A DNA stretch of 64,000 nt, from positions 1-64,000 of the forward strand of contig JACGCK010000096.1 in NCBI GenBank assembly GCA_014925825.1. The letters are read 5' to 3'. Within the stretch, counting starts at the first letter, position 1; every line of letters starts with the position of its first letter. Position numbers and translations under genes: made by a program. This document shows, piece by piece, positions 10,685 to 21,600 of the stretch. The stretch comes from Pholiota molesta. Its lineage: Eukaryota > Basidiomycota > Agaricomycetes > Agaricales > Strophariaceae. The notes under the pieces were generated by a model, which saw nothing but the letters and a program-made list of their open reading frames with translations, was not told where the DNA came from and ran no database searches.

Positions 10685-12358
10685 CACTACTTACCACTCC
10701 ACCACTTTTAGTTACCAGTTGCCTCCGGAATCCAGTGGATTCCAGCGGATTTCCAGCAGATTAGTACTAGACTAGGAAAATCCACCATTTTCCACTACTT
10801 TTTCCACCACTTTCCACTACTTCTTCCACTACTTTCCACCACTTTCCACCACTTTCCACCACTTTCCACTACTTCTTCCAGTATTTTCCACCACTTTCCA
10901 CTAGTTGCCACCACTTTCCAGTTGCCACTAGTTTCTCCACTACTTTCCACTGCTTTCCACCAGTTGCCACTAGTTTCCATCAGTTGCCATCAGTATCTCC
11001 ACCACCTTCCACCACTTTCCACCACTTTCCACCAGTACCACTACTACTACTACTTTCCATCAGTTACCACCAAGTTGCCACTAGTATTTACACTACTTTT
11101 CACCACTTTCCACCACTTTCTACTACTTCTTCTACTACTTTTGACCAGTTGCCACCAGTTGCCACTAGTATTTCTACTACTTCCCACTAGTTTTCATCAG
11201 TTGCCACTAGTTTCTACTATCTCTTCCACCACTTTCCACCATCTTCCACTAGTTGCCACTAGTACTTTGACTATATTCCACTACTTTCCACTAAGTTTTA
11301 CTACGTTGTATCACTTTTTACTGGATTTTCTTCAAGTATTTGACTACTAATAGCCTTTGATTTAAGCTTATCTTTACAAATTCAGTGTAATAGAATGCTA
11401 TATCCAATATAAATATAAAATTAAAAACCCTATACATAATACAATTCAATCACTATTAGATTTATTATTATTATCTTTTTCTTCATTATCTAACTCTTCA
11501 CTTTCTGATGTGTCCTCTTCTGATTTATTCTCTTCTGTTGCCTTACTACTAGTTTCTTAAAGTTCTTTATCTTCTTCACTTTCTTCTGATTCTATTATAT
11601 GACCATTATCTTCATCATTATCTTCATCATCAAACAGGATTAGTGTTGGCTCTCTTAGTGGTAGTATTTAATTGGTATTGTTGGATGCCTTTTTCCTATT
11701 AGCTTTCTTTTTCTTTTTAATGTTGATAAGGATGTGGTGAAAACACTATCAGAAAGTGATAAAGCATTAGTGGAAAGTGGTGGAAAGGAGCAGAAACACT
11801 GGCAGAAAGAAAAAGTGGCAAAAAAATAGTGGAAAGTAGTGGAAACACTAGTGGAAAGTGGCAGAAAAGGCAGAAAGTGGTGGAATCAGTGGTAAAAATT
11901 GTGGAAACACTGGTGGAAAGTGGCAAAAAGTGGTGGAAATAGTAGTGAAAAGTGGTAGACAGTGATGGACAGTGGTGAAAAGTAGTGGAAAGTAGTGGAA
12001 AGTCACAGAAAGTGGCAGAAATACTAGTGGAAAGTGGTGGAAAAACTGGAGTAAAGTAGTGGAAACACTAGTGGAAAGTGGTAGAAAGTGGTGGAAATAG
12101 TTGGAGAAAGTGGTGGAAACACTAGCAGAAAGTGGCAGAAAGTGGTGGAATCCACTAGAATCCACTGGATATGCTTCTTTCTGCCGGCATCCACTAGTTT
12201 CCACCAGTTTCCACTAGTGGATTTATTTGTTGATTATTAATATGGTAAATACAGTTCAAAAAAGTGGTTTTTATCATTTAGCTTCCACCGGATTCCACTG
12301 GGTTCCAGTGGAATCCGGTGGAAACTGGTAACTAAATGCAGTGGAGTGTAAAGACCTC
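10685..12358. mobile_element. Foldback/MITE-like DNA element 2, hAT-like 8-bp target duplication
   Basis: This 1.67 kb element has the same type of ends as the element at 2648-4465: CACTACTTACCACTCCAC at the left and GAGGTCTTTACACTCCAC reading inward from the right. It is flanked by the direct repeat TAGGAGGG (10677-10684 and 12359-12366). Next inward both arms share TTTAGTTACCAGTT, then arrays of TTTCCACCAC units (10790-11330) face GTGGTGGAAA units (11740-12210). The centre (about 11340-11710) is AT-rich and on the minus strand reads as a Glu/Asp/Ser-rich peptide. It interrupts a minus-strand gene remnant. hAT membership is inferred from the duplication length and from the ends. Confidence 0.85.
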
Positions 12359-12366
12359 TAGGAGGG

Positions 12367-13000
12367 GCAAAGATGCCTCCTTCTGAGACATATGGGTTGC
12401 AGGCTTTTGAACGGTCGCTTTTTGCTCAGGCGTAGGGGCTTCTTCAAGTCGCGGCAGGCCATTGTGATCATCTGCACATTTGGCACTCAGGAATTTGTGA
12501 TGACCATGTGTATAGGGAGAGTCGGCAGCTGGAGGGATGCCTATAATGATGGGTTAATCTTCTGGGACCACTGAGGAAGGTCAGCATTGAATCACATTCG
12601 TAACGGACAATATCATACCTGTTTGGTACTGCTTTTCCAAGACAAGAGGGTGTGTTGGATGGTCGAACACGGCCAGAAGCAGGGCATGGGCAGGCAATTT
12701 CAAAATCGAAATTCCCTTCAACTTACCCTTGCCAGTTTCTTTGCAAGGAAATGGCACACCCTCGGGCCAATTGATGAACACACAGCCTGGGGAAGCCCCT
12801 TCTGGATGAGGGCGGTACCTTTGGTGATGGTGATTTTATGATGCACTGATGTGCCAAGTGTCGTGTAGGGTGCGGAATGTGGCAAATATAATCTAAAACC
12901 ACAAAACCAAAAGCCATGACGTGAGGGGCTACAAGGGTGTGAGTACAGGGTTCAAGGTCATCCCAATCAAGGTCTATCCATTGCAAATGGTGCGACAAGG
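12367..13000 (-). pseudogene. Upstream part of an interrupted unknown gene
   Basis: Minus-strand coding-like blocks include VFINWPEGVPFPCKETGKGK and LKLPAHALLLAVFDHPTHPL. A probable intron ends at TTATAG near 12545, and the next block begins GIPPAADSPYTHGHHKFLSA. The frame then runs into foldback element 2. Several stops and frame changes are present. I do not recognise the family. The hydrophobic-Pro block looks like part of a globular domain rather than low-complexity sequence. Confidence 0.4.
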
Positions 13001-13716
13001 TGCGCGATGCGACGAGATGGCGTTTATGATGTATACTGAGTTGTGAGAGTGACAGGATAAAGGAGTGATGGAATTTAGCTTAAACTAAGCAACAAGAGTG
13101 AAATAAAATACGAGAGAGATGCAGCGTGGTATGGAATGATGGGAAACACAGTGGGGATGAGGACATGACAAGAGACAAACTGAAACTGAACTGAAAACTT
13201 GGGGGGAAAGTGTGTTCTTGTTTTACTGAGTTACAGAGATTTAAATAGTACGGAAGCTATAGCTCATATTTAATTTATCTAAAACGGTGAAAAGGTGCAA
13301 GGCGAACTGTCTGAAAGCCTAGATACGAAACCCGTGTGGAACAGGATGATAGGGGAGCGCAGCGCATACATGCGACGGCGAGCTAGAGAATCAGATACTA
13401 AAAATAGAGCGCTCAAACATGCACTCAAGCGCATATGCACGCGGACTGAATTCCGACGTGATAAGCTGTCCAATAATATTTGGAATGGGTTCCATACATA
13501 TTTGAAACCTTCTAGACCATGTGGCAACATCCTGAGAGTGCTGTGCTAGCCCATATATGGTGGCGCGCAACTTGCGTCCAAGTTCGTCAGGTCACATGAC
13601 TACCCGTGGCTCCTGTTCTGAGTGCGCACGCGGTGCGGCACGGTGGCTCTGTGTGCGTTCGCGCGAGTACATTGCATGTGTGTCATAAAGTGTTCTGGTG
13701 TATATGGAGGTGCTAT
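13001..13716. other. Intergenic stretch without visible genes
   Basis: Mixed-composition DNA with an ORF pair on opposite strands near 13280-13550 that covers the same bases and has no recognisable content. Nothing further is supported. Confidence 0.4.
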
Positions 13717-13791
13717 GGGTATGTTTCGCGTGCTTTAGCGACTTCGAGCGAGGAGGCGTGAGGCAAGGAGACGTGGTGCGTCTTGTACATC

Positions 13792-14450
13792 CTAGCTTGA
13801 TCCCAGCGTGTTAGAGTGCATGCATGCGTGTTGTGTCCGAGTGCGTTCGGCGTGCATGTGGGCATATTCTGGCGCATTTTCAGTGCATATACGGATGCGG
13901 TGCGCATCAGTGCTGAGGGCAGTTGTCAGCGATATGGCTTTGCAGTGACCACAGGAAGACCTACCTGCCAATGCAATAAGCCTGTTTTTCAGGATATTGA
14001 TCGACGGCACCGCAGCCTCCCCAACTGTAGCCCCTGCTGTAGACTCTGCCTTCACAGTCAGAGCAGCATTTAATTCAGCTGTAGAAGGTGGTGAGTTTGC
14101 GAACGGACGAGACACCTGCTGTGCGAGTTTCACTGTCTCAATGTATCAGACAGAGTGGCTATGAGAGCCTGGAGTCTAAAGTGAGTAACTAAGTATATTG
14201 AGGAGGAACTGAGCTAGCTACTTGCCTAGAGTCCAAAGTGAGTAACTAAGGACTCCAGACATCATTTTACAGCTAAATACATGTGTGTCATGTGATCACA
14301 TCAGCTGAGGCTGAATAGGCAGCTCTAACATCAGCATCATTGTTGCCATCCACAAACATCCTTTTGGACAAGTGATCGCTGCAGCATTCATGTCAATACA
14401 GAGCTTGGAAAGGAATTGCGGTTAAAAGCACTCACTAAACATGGGCTTTT
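13792..14450 (-). pseudogene. Unknown gene remnant split by a solo LTR
   Basis: On the minus strand a frame upstream of the LTR (KRMFVDGNNDAE) resumes after it as LNAALTVKAESTAGATVGEA and then VPSINILKNRLIALAG. The break falls at the 5-bp target duplication TCAGC. The peptide is not assigned to a family. Further out the frame loses coherence. Confidence 0.4.
14080..14330 (-). repeat. Solo copia LTR with TCAGC target duplication
   Basis: A 251-bp LTR of the same family as 6972-7225, in inverted orientation, with TG...CA ends (minus strand TGTTAGAGCTGCC to CCACCTTCTACA). It is flanked on both sides by TCAGC (14075-14079 and 14331-14335). Full LTR length plus perfect duplications shows a complete insertion later reduced to one LTR by recombination. 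Confidence 0.9.
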
Positions 14451-14945
14451 ATTTGTGAGATTGCAGAGGCATCATGGTGGTGATAATGCTTAAGGAAGAA
14501 CTATGTGGACTGATTGACAAAAAGGGTAGAATTCAAAGGAGGCAAACATACATGATGCATCAATAGAGGCCTCTGTTGCCACAACCTGGCCCAGACCGTG
14601 GTCTTGGTTAAGGACACCGCCCACAGTAATGCAGACACTCTCAAACCTGAAGAAACTGGAGGCAGTGTGAAGCTACACATTATGAGATAAGAGCAGCCAA
14701 GGGCACATTTGAGCACATACCAAAGTACCAATCTTGTTTACATGCTTATTGATCTCCCGGGTTTGCTTCATCATCAACATGTCACTTATATTGGACATTT
14801 GGCAGAGCTGATGGTATGATCGTAGAACATCAGTCATTGATCAGTCGTGGGCTGCACGGCTACACTGGGAATAGTAGGTGCTGAGGGTTTGGATGGCTCG
14901 GTAGGCCCAGGTATTGTGGGCTGAGCAGCAGGGGCCTGGGAGTGG
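14451..14945. other. Stretch without a supportable gene
   Basis: Possible remnants of the minus-strand gene described at 13792-14450 may extend here, but stops occur in all frames that I followed. No repeat boundary is visible until the inverted-repeat element starts at about 14946. Confidence 0.35.
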
Positions 14946-15946
14946 TACCTACCACTTTTAATGATATGGGCATGGTAATAGCCAGGAAGCCCATTTTATA
15001 TTTACCATGCTACTAATGAAATGGGTTATGCCTGACAACTTAATGAAATTTTCTTAGAGTGTGATATCAATCTGTGCCACTAGATCTCAATACTTACTGC
15101 CAGGTATTTCATTCCTGCCATTGCTGGGATATCATACCTGTCATGGGATATTTCATTCCTGCCATAGCTGGGATATCATATTTGTCATGGGGTATTTCAT
15201 TCCTGCTATAGCTGGGATATCATATCTGTCATGTGGTATTTCATTTCTGCCATAGCTAGAATATCATATCTATCATGGGGTATTTCATTCCTGCCATATC
15301 TATCATGGGGTATTAATTATTTTCTTCTTAAATACATACTATTCACAAAAGAATTGATTTGATTTAGCTGAGAATTGGTGGAGAAATGGGTGCCTACTTT
15401 TGAGGGTGTCCAGAGGGACCTGCCACTGATGGCTAGCCAAATATGGTAATTCCAAACAATCCAGCCTATTGTCCATGCCAGCACCCATTCTATTTCGCTC
15501 TCCTACACCCCATTTCTTGCCACAATACCTATATCATTAAATTGAGAAAATTCAGGAGAGTAGAACTGTACAAAATTGCACAAATTGATCCATTGCCTGC
15601 TATGGTATATATATAACAATTAAAATGCGAATACAGGTGCATCATTTCATCAAATCATTCCAAATAACATGCAGTAGAAAGGTACATATAGGTAGTATTT
15701 TATGGTATGTTTTTATGGAAAGAGCATGAGAAATGCGGGCGCTAGAAGCGCACATTGTTAAATAAGCACACACAATTTCCCGTGCTAATACCTGATGCAA
15801 ATATGTGATCAAGGGCGCATTGTAAAGCTTTTCATAACACCTACATAATTTAATCTAGAGCGTACAAATAGACCCACCGGTTATAGAGGAAAATGCAAAT
15901 TACAGTGTTTGCTCATTAAGTGCACCCAGTATTTCGCTTATATCTC
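14946..15946 (+). repeat. Left terminal inverted repeat of element A
   Basis: This arm is contiguous, made of a 160-bp end block, the tandem array and a 632-bp inner block (15315-15946). The partner arm at 21601-25166 carries the same blocks in reverse complement with a few percent differences by eye. Confidence 0.8.
15112..15312 (+). repeat. Tandem repeat, ~44-bp unit, about 4.5 copies
   Basis: The unit reads TATTTCATTCCTGCCATAGC followed by TGGGATATCATATCTGTCATGGGG. The last copy is shortened. In the partner arm (22470-22564) only about two copies are present, so the array has changed length since the arms were formed. Confidence 0.85.
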
Positions 15947-16214
15947 AGAAAACATATCAGGATGGAGGACGGGTAGGTGCCTCTGGTTAATTTCCGAGGG
16001 GATCTGCTGTTGGCCCATTGGCAAAATTAAACAAATTAAATCATGGTGATTGAAGGTCGGGATCTGGATGCCAGAATCCACGTGCAGTTTGGTTGCGCTC
16101 ACTTCAGCTGCACTTTAGCCACCATCCTCCCTCCAAACACCATCATCCTTTGCTTGCCCTTCCATCCCCATATGCCTGCTTCTTTGCCTACTTGTCTCAA
16201 ATTCCCTCCCTCCC

Positions 16215-17160
16215 TTGTTTGATATGAACGACCTGAAAAGTCATCTGCTTTTGGTTGCTGCATGCAATGTTCAGCACCTCAGTCCAAACCTTGTGATTTA
16301 TTCATGCCTCATCAAAGGCATTGTAGAGATCTCTTGGTACATGTTCATCCACAGTACAAACTGTATATTCACTGACTTTTACATTAGGATCATCAAACCT
16401 AATAGACAGTTGCTCAAGGCCATGGGTTTGAAAGAGTGGCTATGCTCCAGGGGACTGCTTCTGGAGTGTCTTTGCCCTACATTCCGCCATGCAAGCCATG
16501 CTCCTGCCAACTCATTGAAAGCAGCACTAGCGGTGAAGTTTTTGTGTTTTTCTTATTGCTTAACAATATTGGGAGTTGATGACAGTAAACATTACATGCA
16601 CCATTGAAAGCACCAAGCTGTTCTCAGAGTATTTACATTTTCTGACCCTCCGTAAGCACTCAAACCATGTTTTATTTGCACTATGCTAACCTATACAGTT
16701 AAAGAAGGTAGCACTCCCAGAAATTGCACAGTGATGGAAAATATTTTGGCTGCTCATCATGAGGCAGGCGATCCCAGGATATTGGTTGCCCCCCACCTTC
16801 TAGGATATATTGGTGAGCACATTTCTTTCTATGAGCCTGGGGCCAAGCAATTGGCTGGAGTTGCATGCTCTTTCGGAGGAAAGTTTAGTAAGTCACATTA
16901 TTAAACCCCTATTCTTAAGAGACACACCTAATCATTTTCAAAGCCACTCAGAGGTTGAAACCATGTGCATCATCCTCCCTTCACATTGACAAACCTCTTT
17001 TGCAGACATTGTCGTCATTGGGAAAGCGTCACTATGTTGAGGTCGATGATTTTGACAATCCTTCGTCTAATTGACCCTCAGCTGCTGAAGCATCAACATT
17101 CTTGACACCATACAGGGGAAAATCTAAAGCTCTTACCAAAGTACACCGCAATCACTAGAG
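16215..17160 (+). pseudogene. Decayed unknown coding region inside element A
   Basis: Two open stretches (16215-16607, 130 codons; 16683-16904, 73 codons) lie in the only part of element A with coding-like composition outside the nested copies. The second contains ENILAAHHEAGDPRILVAPH and ISFYEPGAKQLAGVACSFGG, which look like globular protein. An intron-like TTTTGCAG occurs near 17006. Downstream frames contain stops. It may be what is left of the element's own protein or captured host sequence; I cannot assign it. Confidence 0.4.
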
Positions 17161-18309
17161 TTGTTCAATCACAACGAGTAGGGTACCGTTGGAAAGGTCT
17201 GTTATTAACCTATTTTATGGTATAATATGCGCACGGATAGTAAAACCGTAGCCTGCGCTAATGCGGTGCGAGCGTAAATATATCCTGAGCGTTTTACGGA
17301 GCGAAGAACGGACGGAAAATTATGATCAAGAACGCGTTAGAAGCGCGCTTTAAATACCTATAGACAGCTGCTTTGATTATAGAAAACGACCCAGCGGTTG
17401 CGGAGGAAAGCAGCCATCAATGTGTGTGCTTATTTCACCCAAATAGTAATTCGCTTCTAGGGCCTGAACCAATAAAGCTATCCATATGAATCTTTCACAG
17501 GTGGATTTAGAATTTAATTATGCATCTTTAGGTATAATATGGTCCCAGTGGGTCCCATATAGGGTGCACCAGCTACCCAGGTGCATTTCCAATAATATTG
17601 GGAAAATGCTATTTTAGGTATTTCCCACCCTGGGAGGGTCCCTGCCTCATTTGCAGTCATGTGTGGTCATGTGGTTAGGTACCAGGTCATGTGTTTGGTC
17701 CTTGATGGCATATTTGATGGGCCAATGAGCAGAAAGTCCCAAAATGGGTCAAATCTAATGATAGATGGTCAAGTGCTGACAAATGATGGGGAAAAAAGCT
17801 TAGTAATTTGTTATTCTTCTTTTGGAATTTTTTGATTGCTTCCTTTTTGGGACAACCCTGAAAACAGCGACGAGCACTGCTCAACACTGTTGAGCACAGT
17901 GAGCAACAGGACTACTGCCACCAGCGACCAGCAGCGAGCACTAGGAATGGGTGGAATTATTCAAAGCCAGCTAGGTGAGATGGGTAGTTACCTCTCTGGA
18001 TGCAATATTTTTACTTGTGTTGCGGGCCATTGCTTCACATGGCAATACGAGTCTTTACACAAATTAAACTTAACAGTTTTGTATGTAAAGACTTGTATTG
18101 CCATGTGAAGCATAGCCTATTAATACAATTACTAAAATATATAAATATTGCTCAACCTACCAATACAACCTAAAATACATAAATTGTAACTATATTATTA
18201 TTTTATTCAGATTTTACTTTCTGTATATACAATATGCCATATGCTTGCCATCTGAATCTTTAAGCCATTTGGTATCTGATAGAAGATCAATAGTTTTTTC
18301 TTTCTTACA

Positions 18310-18657
18310 TTAAGCCACCAAGTGGAAATGATGCAAAGGGTGCTTGATATGGATATGACAATCCAATCCTAGATCACCTGGTACCCTAACCCAACCAAAT
18401 GATTCATCATTCCACAAAGGATGTTCCTTGTTGACTTTGTACCACAATGAAGAAGAAGATCCTTGGATGTACAAGTCACCAGGATAGCCGAGACGCAAAG
18501 GAGGATAATGGTTATACGCATACAGAATGTGGAAAGGGATTCTGTCAAGCTGCATATGTTTGACCTTGAACCATTTGAATTTGATTTGAATGGTATCATA
18601 CTGGTGGAGAGGAAGGAAGATAATTATCAGCCCATCAGATTGATTAATCAATCCCAA
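18310..18657 (-). CDS. Unknown W/Y/H-rich small ORF of element B, copy 1
   Basis: A 115-codon ORF. Its C-terminal 89 residues match the ORF at 24439-24717 almost residue for residue. Recognisable blocks are KWFKVKHMQLDRIPFHILYA, GYPGDLYIQGSSSSLWYKV, PLWNDESFGWVRVPGDLGL and the ending HPLHHFHLVA. The aromatic- and His-rich pattern with a short GYPGDLYI motif looks like a real folded domain rather than a chance frame, but I do not recognise the family. It sits close to one end of the element. Preservation of the frame in both copies suggests either recent duplication or coding function. Confidence 0.45.
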   Translation of the reverse strand: MGLINQSDGLIIIFLPLHQYDTIQIKFKWFKVKHMQLDRIPFHILYAYNHYPPLRLGYPGDLYIQGSSSSLWYKVNKEHPLWNDESFGWVRVPGDLGLDCHIHIKHPLHHFHLVA

Positions 18658-18804
18658 AAGAAGCCTATTACATCAGCAACGTAAATGCACTGCTTACAAA
18701 CCTATGCCATATCACTAAATCAATGATAGGATCATTGAAATCATGTACACACTATATTTAGCATTTCTGCCGAGCACACATATGTTGGTTGAATGCCCAG
18801 AATA

Positions 18805-19015
18805 TAGTGCTTGAAAGTCCGGTTCAGTCCGGTTTTTTTGCCCATATTTGGCAAGACCGAGACCAAGACCGGTCTTCTAGTTTTGAAGACTGCAAAAAAC
18901 TGGACTGGACCAACTTGAACCAGTCTTTTGCAGTCTCAATGGTTCAAAGACCGGTTAAGACTGGTTACGGTCCAAACCGGTCTCAACCGGTTAAAGACCG
19001 GTCAGACTGGTAATA
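18805..19015. repeat. GACCGGT-rich repeat tract (also 19550-19595)
   Basis: Many overlapping copies of ACCGGTC, GACCGGTT and CAGTCTTTTGCAGTC-like words, often palindromic (ACCGGT). The mirrored tract is at 23640-23835 and 24045-24230 in element B copy 2. Confidence 0.7.
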
Positions 19016-20661
19016 GTTAGGTAGAATACTCTATGTAGTATGTAGTGATTCAAAAAATATGAAAATCGGTGGAGAATTGAGTGAGAAACAATTAAAATAC
19101 TAGCTAATGCAGTGGTTGAGCGCATTTTGTGATATCTCAGTCAATTCTTTACCATATATTATGATTCTATGCTTGTTAAAAGGGTAATTTTAATATCTAA
19201 CTGTATCCCAATTTGCGAAAGGGCGATGTCTATACTGAATGAAGCATAGGCAAAAGCGTCTTTAAAGTAGTCAAAAAGAGTAGAAAACATCGATATTGCT
19301 ATAGCTCAACCAAATGTTTTTCAAATATTAAGGTTTAAATTGCATCCTGTAGATCTATATGTCCTCTATATATGTTCAAGTTTGCAAAAGGTACGACCCA
19401 TTAACGTTTGCACTGCGGCTAAAAGCGTTTTTAGACGCACAAAGTAATTACTCAAACGAAACTATTAATAACTGTGTCAATTCTCATGCTAAAAATATGA
19501 TTTGGGCATCGTTCGAGAGGAATCTTAACGCTTTACTAGCCTACAAATGTTCACGGCCAAAGACCGGTTGGGACCGGTCCAGACCGGTTTTTAGCTGTGG
19601 CTTATTCTAGCAGAATAAGCCACAGCTTGCTCCCATTTTACTTGTATTTTGATGTATAGTTGGAGGTTTCTATCGTAAAGAAGCAGAAATGTAGTATTGA
19701 ATCATACCTTTCTAACTAGCCCAAGATCATAACTTTCGCCCCAGAATTGACTGAGTAATGATTAAATCCAATTTGAGACCCTAAAATAGGTATATTTCAA
19801 GACATGTCTCAGAATAATGATGTACAGGTGTACCAAAATGCCGTTAGGACGCCTTTTCCAACACCCTGTACATCATAATGTAAGACAATCAAAGCCTGTA
19901 GGCATATTCAGCACCTACATGTCTTTATTTAAACCCTTTTACTTACTCAAAATGAGTAGGACAGATAGAATTAATTATAGTCAGGTCAATTCTTATCCAA
20001 ATTTACAATTAATTTTTTTGTTAAAAAGGTATATATAAAGGTACTATAATACTGAAAAATTACGAAAGTGCCCTGTTATTATTCATTGAAAAGCACCCAA
20101 AATGGTTTTCAAGTGCCCAAAATGAGGATGAAAAGTGCATTTGCTAATAACTTGGGCAAAACACATCTTAAAATTAAGATCTTGGGCTGGTTAGAAAGTT
20201 AAATTTAGACGCTTCAATGCTGTTAAGTTTCATGAGCAAAGACCTTTCCAGACTGGTTCAACTTGGTTGTTCTTTGGTCTCTCTAATTTTAAAATAATGA
20301 TGGACTAAAGTCTGCTCCACATTATGAGTCTCTTTCAGTCTTTAATATGGCTGCAATTTGCATGGGTTATATAATGCAGTTGATCTGATCAAATCAAAGT
20401 GGGCTGTGTGTGATGGAGCCTTAGACAAATAGAGGCAATCCATGATGGCTGCAAATTACAAGGCTTATATAATGCATGTTGATCTGATCAAATCTATTTG
20501 AGTACCATATTAATGATGGCAAATAGGCTATTTAAAACACTGTGGAGATAAAAACAACACGTGATGAATTGTGTGATTGATGGCATCAGTGATGGGGATG
20601 ACAGCGCATACATTTTTTTTGCTCGGTGAAAAGACCTCACTTTACTGCGTAAAGACTCGTA

Positions 20662-21600
20662 ATCTGGGTAATAGCCATAGGGTTCATGCATGAGACTAGC
20701 AGACACTGGTGGATGGCTGAGGAGCCGCCCTCCTGGCCCCTGGTACCATCCGCCGTCACTGCCTGCATTGTCCACCACTGCCGTCGTTGTTGTCGAGTCG
20801 TTGGTGGTGTCTGCCATGGTGTCTGCCATTGTTGTGCTGTCTGCTGTCGTTGTGCATCCACCGGGTGGTTGTCATGCTGGTGTCAGAGGATGGGTTGGAA
20901 TGGGCGGGGCGGTTGCTGTCGGCGGCCATGGTAGATAGGGGGTGGGAATGGTGCATATAGATGCTGTTGCCAGCCGTATCCTGCAAGGGGGGGGGAGGGG
21001 GGGTCAGATGGGGGCGGACAGGAGGAACCTGGGGCGCACCTGTTGGATCTCCCATTCCCGGGTCTTCCCTTTGCTCTCCAAGCCCCCTCCTTTGTCTCGT
21101 GTCATCCGCGATTGTCCACGGTTGTCGTGGTTCACGCGTCGTCTGCGGTCATCCATTGTCATCTGCCATCTAGCCGGCCCACATCCCTTATTGAAGGGGA
21201 GGGGCATGTGGCCATGAGGAAAGGTGGTTAGAAATCGAAATCAATGAACCAACTTCGTTGATTTCAATTTCGAACTCCGCCTGAATCACACGGTATTGGG
21301 TGGCCGCGCACCCACGCGACCCGCGGCTGGGGTACGGGTTGAGGCTGGGTGAGGAAGCCAGACCCCAACCTGTACCCGGCAAACCCATGGCCGAAACCCG
21401 CACAGCGCCTTATTAGGCATATGACCCTATTTGGGTGTGGGAACATCCCAAAATAGAATATATCCACTATCATTGGTACTGCATATTGCAGCCTGGGCAC
21501 TTCCCTTGGGCGAGTATAGGACTATGTTATATCAGTAGATGCGTATTTTCAATATGAATCCAGCGCAAAAGGTTTCGTGATTTTATCTGCACGTGTCCCC
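20662..21600. other. Core of element A: GC-rich low-complexity stretch
   Basis: Between element B copy 1 and the right inner repeat. It contains GTCGTTGTCG-like and CATCCGC-like simple motifs and a short palindrome-rich part (21240-21275, TCGATTTC and GAAATCAA). Several short overlapping ORFs on both strands look like composition artefacts. No gene is supported. Confidence 0.4.

Larger units (their letters stand above)
18016..20661 (-). mobile_element. Element B, copy 1 (nested in the core of element A)
   Basis: Boundaries were set by comparison with the inverted copy at 22568-25011. The start is TGTGTTGCGGGCC and the end GTAAAGACTCGTA. Near the first end a hairpin of about 28-bp arms (GCTTCACATGGCAATAC with its complement, about 18031-18110) is present. 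The other end has CTTTACTGCGTAAAG. CGAGTCTTTAC also occurs near both ends in inverted orientation. The element contains a 115-codon ORF, runs of GACCGGT-type repeats and AT-rich filler. No transposase is seen, so it is probably non-autonomous. Confidence 0.75.

Noticed and set aside
15112..15312. Possible CRISPR-like array
   Set aside because: The 44-bp units follow each other without spacers, and the host is clearly a eukaryote. It is an ordinary tandem repeat.
18016..20661. Element B as a Helitron
   Set aside because: A hairpin is present near one end, but the ends are not TC...CTRR and no A/T insertion site is seen.
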